Below are positions 58,577-64,000 of a DNA stretch of 64,000 nt, one piece after another (the stretch's first letter is position 1; each line of letters opens with the position of its first letter). The stretch is taken from assembly GCF_000935125.1 (NCBI RefSeq), contig NZ_JRKI01000009.1:310001-374000 (forward strand). The letters are read 5' to 3'. Source of the stretch: Streptomyces natalensis ATCC 27448. GTDB taxonomy: Bacteria; Actinomycetota; Actinomycetes; Streptomycetales; Streptomycetaceae. The notes under the pieces are model-generated. The model saw only the letters and a program-made list of their open reading frames with translations, ran no database searches and was not told where the DNA came from. Position numbers and translations under genes: made by a program.

Positions 58577-60052
58577 TCAGAACATCGGTTTGTGCTCGTG
58601 TGGGGGCGGGGCTGCCAGGCGGGTCATTTCGAGGTAGCGGCCCTCGCTGGTGCGGCCCGAGTCGATGAGGACACCACGGGCGGCAAGCGTCGGCTGGAGG
58701 CGCTTGAGACGGTCGGAGAGGACCTTGCCCGTGGTCGGCCATCCCTTGGGCAGGGACCGCAGTTCGTCGCCGCTGTAGAGGCTGCTGAGGCAGTGCAGCC
58801 ACTCGGTGGAGGTCATCCGCTGCTCCGCGCCCGCCTCAAGGGAGTCGGCGTGCCTGAGGACGGTCTGCGCGAGCAAGTCGCCCTCGATCACGTCGTCGTT
58901 GAGATCGTCCAGGCTCCTCCGATAGGCGGCGAGCGCGCCCAGGCCGGTCGCCGCGTCGAGCTGCGCGCACAGGTGCGCGAAGTCCGCCATCCGTAGGTCG
59001 GTAGGGGTCTCCGCCTCAGCCGCACGGACCTTGACCGTTAGGTCCAAGAGAGACCCGAGAACGACCGGCAGGACCTCTGCGTACTCCGCCCACAGTTCCG
59101 CCTCGGTGCGCCGGACACTGGGCCTCTCCAGGCGCAGCGGCAGGAGTCGTTCGGCGAGGTCGGGCCGGATGACGCCCACGTCGATGCCGGTCAGCAGCAG
59201 GGGGCGGCGGTAGCGGGCGCGGAAGACGTCTCCGTCGGTGAACAGGGCGCGCTTGACGTCCTCGGCTCCGGTGACGATGAGGCACATGGCGTCGGACAGG
59301 TCCGGGGTCATGTGGGACAGGTTGTCCAGGGCGGTGACCCATCCAGCCGCTACCGCCGCGGTCAGGTTCGCCTCGTCCTTCGGGGCGCGGCGCAGGTCGC
59401 CGCTCATGCCCTCGATGATCCGCACGAGCATCCGCCCGCCGGTGGACTTTCCCGCGCCTTGCGGGCCGGTGAGGAACGGTGCGGGGACGGGCACGGACGG
59501 TTCCAGGCAGCCGATGAGCCAGGCGAGGGCCAGGCATTCGGTCTCCGCGTTGGCGAAGTTGCACAGCCTGAGCAGTAGGTCGATGCCCTTGTCGTCGGTG
59601 TCCTTGGCCGGCAGGGGCAGTTCCCCGGTGAGCTGAGTGCGTCGCCAGCACACCTCGCGCGGGTCGGGGATGGCGATGTCCCACCCGGTGGGGTGGATAC
59701 GGACAGACTGTCCGTCGTTGCGGCCCAGGTCCAGCCACGTGGCTCCGTCGAATCCGGGTGCCACGCGGATGTGCACGGGCTGCGTGTCCTCGGTCAGTGC
59801 GAGCGCTTCGATCAAGTCCAACGCCTCCTTGAGGGCCGTCCCGTTGAACACGCCGATCCCGTCCTTGTACAGGCCGACCATGAGTTCCTGTCGGTGGCTG
59901 CCCGTTGTGCCCTGGGAGCGGATCGGGCGGGCCACGGGGTGGCCGTTCTTCTGCGCGTACACGGTCCCGTCGGCGGTGCGGAAGTACCGGAAGTGCGCTT
60001 GCGCGTAGTCGGTGATGACCTCTCGGGCGGGATTCTTGTCGTCGTCGGCCAT
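58577..60052 (-). CDS. AAA/D5-type ATPase (replicative helicase-like) of the integrative element
   Basis: 491 residues from ATG 60052. N-terminal about 180 residues have no clear motif. Walker A is FLTGPQGAGKST (194-204), Walker B-like TALDNLSHM, and a sensor region DVGVIRPDLAERLLPLRL follows, as in superfamily III / D5-like helicases and phage-plasmid primase-helicases. The C-terminal 90 residues form a winged helix (STEWLHCLSSLYSGDEL, KVLSDRLKRLQPTL). It starts 2 bases after the primase-polymerase stop, so the two are translationally coupled. It probably unwinds DNA at the nearby iteron array. An in-frame extension of about 250 codons upstream of 60052 runs through the primase gene and is rejected. 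Confidence 0.87.
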   Translation of the reverse strand: MADDDKNPAREVITDYAQAHFRYFRTADGTVYAQKNGHPVARPIRSQGTTGSHRQELMVGLYKDGIGVFNGTALKEALDLIEALALTEDTQPVHIRVAPGFDGATWLDLGRNDGQSVRIHPTGWDIAIPDPREVCWRRTQLTGELPLPAKDTDDKGIDLLLRLCNFANAETECLALAWLIGCLEPSVPVPAPFLTGPQGAGKSTGGRMLVRIIEGMSGDLRRAPKDEANLTAAVAAGWVTALDNLSHMTPDLSDAMCLIVTGAEDVKRALFTDGDVFRARYRRPLLLTGIDVGVIRPDLAERLLPLRLERPSVRRTEAELWAEYAEVLPVVLGSLLDLTVKVRAAEAETPTDLRMADFAHLCAQLDAATGLGALAAYRRSLDDLNDDVIEGDLLAQTVLRHADSLEAGAEQRMTSTEWLHCLSSLYSGDELRSLPKGWPTTGKVLSDRLKRLQPTLAARGVLIDSGRTSEGRYLEMTRLAAPPPHEHKPMF

Positions 60053-60054
60053 GG

Positions 60055-60924
60055 CTACAGTCCCAAGCTGGTCCGGGCGTTGGCCCAGGCGTCGATGCAG
60101 TGCCGGGGGGATTCGCCCTTGGCGTGCGCGGCGGTGAACAGTCGCTTCATGTGCGCGTCGGTGAGGCAGCCGCACCGGCCGTGGGCGGACAGGACGGCAA
60201 GGAAAGTGCGATAGACGGTGTGGTGGATCGCGCTCCGGGCCTCGGTGATGCGCTGCTCGGCCATGGCAATGCCCCGCTCCAGGTAGACGGGACTGCGGTG
60301 CGGGCATTCCCGGCCCCCGGCCAGTGCGGACGACACGGTGACGGTGGGCCGGGCAGGGACGGTCGCCACTGTCCGGGCGTTTGTGGCCTCTTCGCGTTGC
60401 AGCAGGGCTCGCACCGGGTTCGGCAGGGGGGCCGTGGTGCCGGCGCCGGGGCCGAGCCAGCGTGCGTAGGACATCAGGCTCTTGATGTCCACGCCCGGTC
60501 GGACGTCGTTCGCGGAGCGCATGGCTCCCTGGTAGAGCCAGTGTTCCCCACGCGTAGTGGTCACGGTGCGGGTCGGCGGAAGCTCCCGGCGGGCCCAGGC
60601 GACTGCCGCGTCGTCGTCGAGGTCGACGACGGTGAGCCCGGCCCCGGCGGGGTGGTAGGCGACGGCGGCGGCCTGCCGCCAGGCGGGTGCCCAGGCGGGA
60701 GAGGTGAGGACGGCGGAGTCGGTGGTGGCGGCGGCCCAGCCGTGGCACGGGGCGGGGCACTGGCACGGGCCAGCGGCGCGCATGTGGGGCCGGTCGCCGC
60801 ATGCGCTCCTGTTGCAGGCTGGGCAGTTGGCGAAGGGGCGTTTGCCCCTGCTCAGAGGCAGGACTGGCACGCCGGTGGCGGCCACAGCCAGTGCGACTCG
60901 CCGAATGTCGGTGGGGTGGGTCAT
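60055..60924 (-). CDS. Bifunctional DNA primase-polymerase (PrimPol)
   Basis: 289 residues from ATG 60924, with GGAGG 8 bases upstream; this start is preferred over 60939. A Cys-rich zinc-binding insert (CPACNRSACGD, CQCPAPCHG, 34-60) follows the first strand. The catalytic D-x-D is D101-L-D103 in LTVVDLDD. RTVTTTRGEHWLY and GVDIKSLMSYARWLGPGA complete the AEP primase fold. It makes primers and extends them for element replication, with the ATPase encoded directly downstream. In the pSAM2 and SLP1 groups these functions are combined or carried by RepSA; here they are two genes. Confidence 0.92.
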   Translation of the reverse strand: MTHPTDIRRVALAVAATGVPVLPLSRGKRPFANCPACNRSACGDRPHMRAAGPCQCPAPCHGWAAATTDSAVLTSPAWAPAWRQAAAVAYHPAGAGLTVVDLDDDAAVAWARRELPPTRTVTTTRGEHWLYQGAMRSANDVRPGVDIKSLMSYARWLGPGAGTTAPLPNPVRALLQREEATNARTVATVPARPTVTVSSALAGGRECPHRSPVYLERGIAMAEQRITEARSAIHHTVYRTFLAVLSAHGRCGCLTDAHMKRLFTAAHAKGESPRHCIDAWANARTSLGL

Positions 60925-61266
60925 GCTTGAGACCTCCATAGGTCTGTAAGGGGCTGGAGACCAGGGCGGGCCGCGGTCATTGGCGTGAAGCGGCCCGCCC
61001 TAGCCATGGCTAGGCGTCGGGGTGGTCGGCGCGGTTGCAGTCGCAAGTCACCCTGTGTGACTTGCGGGGAGTTGAGAGGGGAGGGGGAGCAGAGCCTGAA
61101 AACCGGGCTCGTAGGGCCGTGTCAGAGAGGCGTCTCATCAGGTCCACCAGGTCCATCCAGGTGGCATTTGCGCAGTTGAGAGCTGATGGAGGCGGATGGT
61201 GGACCGTCTGATGGAGTTCTCCATCAGATTCCGGTGCCTCCACCACCTGCCTCTACCAGTCCGCGA
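60925..61266. other. 342-bp gene-free region between PrimPol and the translocase gene, with palindromes
   Basis: It contains the perfect inverted repeat TCTGATGGAG-TT-CTCCATCAGA (61207-61228) and, outside it, further GATGGAGGCGGATGGTGGA / TCCACCACCTGCCTC-type complementary segments, plus GGTCCACCAGGTCCATCCAGGT direct repeats near 61140-61162. A 78-codon minus frame (61010-61246) ending CDCNRADHPDA has poor third-position GC and is not accepted as a gene. Terminator of the tra gene, operator, or transfer origin are the options. Confidence 0.55.
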
Positions 61267-63510
61267 CTACTCTGCGTCGCTTTCGGTGGCGTCTTCGCGT
61301 GCCTCGATGGCCGCCTCGATGCGGGCACGGGACACGCACACCACGCCGGTTTTGCCGTTGTCGGCCCGTGTCGCCTTCGGCTCAGCGCCTGCCTCACGAA
61401 GCACTCGCGTGAGGTCGTGCAGCTCCCATCCGTCATAGGCACGGGGGTGCTTGCTGATGAGCCGACGCAGAACCTCCTGGGTCTGGATGCGCTTCCCGTC
61501 GCCCAACGCTTCGAGCACGTTGGTCAGATGGTCGACGTCCTCCGCGGGATCCGCGGCGGCCTGCGTCTCAACACCGGCCCGGCGCGCTTTTGCTCGCTCG
61601 GCGATCTCCTTCGCCGCGTCGCCGTCGATGAAGTGCGTGCGGACCGTCATGGACGGCTGCCCGGGGGCGAGTTTGATCCCGTCACCAGCCACCACAAGCG
61701 TGCCCTTGTCGAGCCCCTGGCGGAGCTTGTGCGGGGCCGCACCCGCGTCCACGGGCATCTCGCCGAGGGCCATCTTCGCCTGCGACTCGGTGCCGACCAC
61801 CAGGGAAGCCCTGATGTGGTTGCCGTTGCGCGACCGCACCGGCAGGTTCTGGTCTGTGGGGTCTTGCGTCCCCTCCCAGGTCGTGACGCTCACCACGCGT
61901 CCCTGGTCGTGAATCGCCTTGATGGCACGGAAGTACCGGCTGATGTTCTTGGCCCCGCCATAGGGCGCCCCGTACTTGACCGTCCCGTTCTCCGCGACGT
62001 ACGTCTCCCTGGCGCCGGACCCGTAGGCGACCTGGGCCTCATCGACGATGAACACCAGGGGTGCGAACCGCGGATCGGCCAGGATCTTCTCCTGCGACCA
62101 GCCCTTGGCGGTCAGTTCCCGCATGAGGGCACCCCGGCGCTCCATCTCCGCCACGCCCTCTTCGACCATCTCCGTGGCAGCGATGACCTGCTCGTCAGTC
62201 GGCCCCTGGATGAGCACCGTGGCCAGGCCGTCGAACATCTGCCAGTCTCCGACGCCCTTGAGGTCAGCGATGCGGAACTCCACGCGGGGATCGAGCGCGA
62301 GCCACAGCGCCAGGGCCCTCAGGCTGGCGGTCTTGCCCTGGTTGGACAGGCCGGTGATGAGCATGTGGAGCTGGAACAGTGAGATGAGCACCGCATCGCC
62401 ACGGAGATCCTGGCCCCACGGTGCCCGGCCCGAGGTGTAGTCGGCCGTCATGTCGGGGTCAGTGACCAGCGGGGACGGGCCGATCGGCTCATCCAGCGCG
62501 CCGCTGTCGGCGATCCACATGCGCACCGTGCGAGGTGTCGGGGGGATCGTCATGTGCAACTCATGCTCATGGCGATTCATGTTCTCGGCGAGCTTGCGAC
62601 GCTTGCTTAGGACTTCTTCCGTGGACACCCCGATCGGCAAGGTCACATCGACTTCAACGCCGCACCCCGCCAACGTGATCGGCCCGAGCATCCCGGCCGC
62701 CCCGTCCGCCATCTCCTTGATGGCCTTCTTCAAAGCGGGGACACCCAGGTCGGACAGGGCTTTGACCACGATCGACGGGGTGACCGGCACGTCGTCCACC
62801 GTGCCGGATGCGGGCCGGGCCCATGCGGGAGCCGTCTCGTTCTTATGGCCGGCACGCCACAGGTGCGACAGACCGGCCATGAGCGCCAGCCCCAGGGCCG
62901 GGCCCCACGCGATCGAAGCGAACCAGCACAGCGCCTGGATTGCATCGATCGCGGCCAGCGTCGGAGCCACCACGTCATGCAGCTCGCGATCGTGAATCGC
63001 CATACAGATACCGACCAGCAGCAGGGCACCTTCGGCCGCGGCCGTGCCGATCGCAGCCGACTTGGCCATCGTCGGCACCTTGTGAATCAGCTCAACCCGT
63101 CGGGCATGACGCTCCCGACGGAACCGGTCGGCCCGGTCCTGCCATTCAGCCGCCGCTGCGTGATCCCCGGCGGCCAATGCCATGGCCCGCATCCGGTGAT
63201 GCACGGCGACGGTCCGCCCCTCCCAGCCCCGCTTGGCGACGACCCCGGCACCGCCAAGGAGATAGCCCCCATGCCGCACCGCCAGCCGGACAGCGGCCCG
63301 GGACCGCTCGTGCGTGGCTACCTGCCACAACGCTTGGTAGGAGCGCTTCAGCCGCTCCGCCGACGGCCGGTCGGGCGGCTCGGCGGGTGCGTCGGGGGCG
63401 GGGGTGGGTTTGGCCAGGGATACTTCGGGCGCCGCGGCGACGGTGCGTGCGGCGCGGTGTTCCTCCAGGTCGTGCACGGTCCCCATCGGCTCGGCCGCGG
63501 GTTCGGTCAT
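61267..63510 (-). CDS. FtsK/SpoIIIE-type conjugative DNA translocase (TraSA/TraB-like)
   Basis: 747 residues. A long N-terminal cytoplasmic part leads to two TM helices (about 150-172 and 185-215). The motor has Walker A ITGLSNQGKTAS (387-394 core) and Walker B PLVFIVDEAQVAYG. A C-terminal winged helix (about 680-747, LRRLISKHPRAYDGWELHDL) probably recognises short clt repeats, as in TraB. It pumps double-stranded plasmid DNA between hyphae. ATG 63510 follows CAGGAG. It is the largest gene of the element seen here. Confidence 0.93.
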   Translation of the reverse strand: MTEPAAEPMGTVHDLEEHRAARTVAAAPEVSLAKPTPAPDAPAEPPDRPSAERLKRSYQALWQVATHERSRAAVRLAVRHGGYLLGGAGVVAKRGWEGRTVAVHHRMRAMALAAGDHAAAAEWQDRADRFRRERHARRVELIHKVPTMAKSAAIGTAAAEGALLLVGICMAIHDRELHDVVAPTLAAIDAIQALCWFASIAWGPALGLALMAGLSHLWRAGHKNETAPAWARPASGTVDDVPVTPSIVVKALSDLGVPALKKAIKEMADGAAGMLGPITLAGCGVEVDVTLPIGVSTEEVLSKRRKLAENMNRHEHELHMTIPPTPRTVRMWIADSGALDEPIGPSPLVTDPDMTADYTSGRAPWGQDLRGDAVLISLFQLHMLITGLSNQGKTASLRALALWLALDPRVEFRIADLKGVGDWQMFDGLATVLIQGPTDEQVIAATEMVEEGVAEMERRGALMRELTAKGWSQEKILADPRFAPLVFIVDEAQVAYGSGARETYVAENGTVKYGAPYGGAKNISRYFRAIKAIHDQGRVVSVTTWEGTQDPTDQNLPVRSRNGNHIRASLVVGTESQAKMALGEMPVDAGAAPHKLRQGLDKGTLVVAGDGIKLAPGQPSMTVRTHFIDGDAAKEIAERAKARRAGVETQAAADPAEDVDHLTNVLEALGDGKRIQTQEVLRRLISKHPRAYDGWELHDLTRVLREAGAEPKATRADNGKTGVVCVSRARIEAAIEAREDATESDAE

Positions 63511-63595
63511 GATGGTGTCTCCTGTCGTGCCGTTGGGTGCGTGGGGCCCGGGGCGGCCGTCTGCTGCCAGGCGATCCGGCCGCCCCGGGGTGTAG

Positions 63596-63778
63596 CTACT
63601 GGCGGGCGTTCTTCTTGTCGCGCTCTCGGGCGCCGTCGAGGATCCGGTCCACGCGGCGCTCCAGGTCGCGCTGGTGGACGTCGGGGCCGGCGATGTGGCG
63701 CTTGCACATGCGGCCGACCAGAACGGCGATACGGGCCTTTTCGGTGGTGGTGAGTTTGGGGTCGTCGTGGCGTGCCAT
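63596..63778 (-). CDS. Small basic protein of the transfer region
   Basis: 60 residues, MARHDDPKLTTTEKARIAVL, with a helical, highly charged sequence (HQRDLERRVDRILDGARERD). AGGAG is 5 bases before ATG 63778. It precedes the translocase gene by 85 bases on the same strand. Small helical proteins in this position are usual in AICEs, but I cannot assign a function. Confidence 0.7.
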   Translation of the reverse strand: MARHDDPKLTTTEKARIAVLVGRMCKRHIAGPDVHQRDLERRVDRILDGARERDKKNARQ

Positions 63779-63854
63779 CTCGGCTCCTGTCCGGGCCGGG
63801 GCTGTCCCGGCTCCCCTCACCGCCCGTTGCGGGACGGGCGGATCGGGCAACCGG

Positions 63855-63992
63855 TCAGCCCCGGCGGCGGGCCTTGGCGACGTTCTGCGCGGCGGCCTTG
63901 CCATCCGGGCCGCCGAGTGAGCGGACGAGGGAGACCGACCCCCACCCGACGGCGACAACGACAAAGGCGACGACCGCGAGCGAGATGGCCAT
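63855..63992 (-). CDS. Small single-TM protein of the transfer region (possibly 5'-truncated by window edge)
   Basis: 45 residues from ATG 63992: MAISLAVVAFVVVAVGWGSV is one transmembrane helix, followed by a basic tail ending KAAAQNVAKARRRG. Only 8 bases lie upstream in the window, so the ribosome site cannot be seen and the gene could begin further out. It resembles short spread-type (SpdA/SpdB-neighbour) membrane peptides of streptomycete plasmids in size and position only. Confidence 0.6.
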   Translation of the reverse strand: MAISLAVVAFVVVAVGWGSVSLVRSLGGPDGKAAAQNVAKARRRG

Positions 63993-64000
63993 GGACGAGA

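Larger units (their letters stand above)
56530..64000. mobile_element. Actinomycete integrative and conjugative element (AICE), left part
   Basis: Gene order integrase, excisionase, replication module (AAA ATPase and primase-polymerase), FtsK/TraSA translocase and small transfer-type proteins, all on the minus strand, is the AICE pattern (pSAM2/SLP1 group). Such elements excise, replicate autonomously and move double-stranded DNA between mycelia using one FtsK-like protein. The integrase-proximal end lies just behind glnA2. The spread functions, regulators (KorSA, Pra) and far attachment site would be beyond 64000. The direct-repeat att sequences cannot be identified from one end. Confidence 0.85.

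Noticed and set aside
58344..58802. Frames overlapping the replication terminator (58344-58802 minus, 58432-58668 plus)
   Set aside because: They are out of frame with the ATPase, pass through its terminator hairpin and show no protein-like pattern.
61010..61246. Minus-strand 78-codon frame ending CDCNRADHPDA in the AICE gap
   Set aside because: Codon third positions are not GC-enriched (CTA, CGA, TCT, TCA are used) and it runs through strong palindromes; no ribosome site.

Overview
The window is a high-GC actinobacterial chromosome segment, almost certainly Streptomyces. The signs are very high third-position GC, GTG/TTG starts, a TIR-bounded class of GC-rich intergenic repeats, an AfsR/SARP-type regulator and an actinomycete integrative element. 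The core gene set (Nif3-like, zinc-ribbon, RNase H/phosphatase, eda, yaaA, rnpB, map, panB, nadE, glnA2) is in an order I recall from the S. coelicolor SCO2241-SCO2301 neighbourhood. That comparison is from memory, not from a search.

Layout. Bases 1-2.6 kb hold a MaoC dehydratase end, a zinc alcohol dehydrogenase and a multifunctional-enzyme-like SDR, a beta-oxidation-like operon closed by a perfect 20-bp stem. From 2.8 to 13.3 kb come a beta-propeller-like protein with a coupled small gene, the Nif3/zinc-ribbon/RNase HI operon, eda, yaaA, an RNB nuclease behind a 41-bp tandem repeat, a MerR-membrane protein pair and the divergent RNase P RNA gene. From 13.3 to 20.8 kb are PhzF, SDR, a Bcr/CflA exporter, a serine hydrolase, Rsm22, DUF6243, TetR and a PrimPol-like relic. 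From 20.8 to 27.8 kb is an iron section: efeO-efeB-efeU plus an overlapping lipoprotein gene behind a candidate iron box, then PhzF, heme oxygenase with twin operators, and map.

From 28 to 35.5 kb is a likely sialic-acid cluster: an N-acetylneuraminate-lyase/DHDPS-family enzyme divergent from a cytoplasmic sialidase and a complete sugar ABC importer, followed by an F420-dependent NADP reductase. From 36 to 46 kb are an M50 protease, an AfsR-like regulator, a DrrAB-type exporter, panB and an MFS-TetR efflux operon. From 46 to 56.5 kb are an EEP-family membrane phosphatase/nuclease, an MFS exporter, nadE, a Tat-exported multicopper oxidase with a Met/His-rich insert, a DUF998 protein-hydrolase pair and glnA2 (gamma-glutamylpolyamine synthetase type).

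From about 56.5 kb to the end is one end of an actinomycete integrative and conjugative element (AICE), inserted just behind the glnA2 terminator. It carries tyrosine integrase, excisionase, a 13-copy TGACGC iteron-like array, an AAA/D5-type ATPase, a primase-polymerase, an FtsK/TraSA-type DNA translocase and two small genes. The other end is outside the window.

The most noteworthy observations are: two genes that appear to start at CTG with ideal ribosome binding sites; a MITE-like element family with 53-bp terminal inverted repeats filling intergenic gaps; the iteron array in the AICE; a MerR promoter with the diagnostic 19-bp spacer feeding a leaderless gene; a triple TetR operator; and an apparently inserted repeat inside the RNB nuclease coding sequence.
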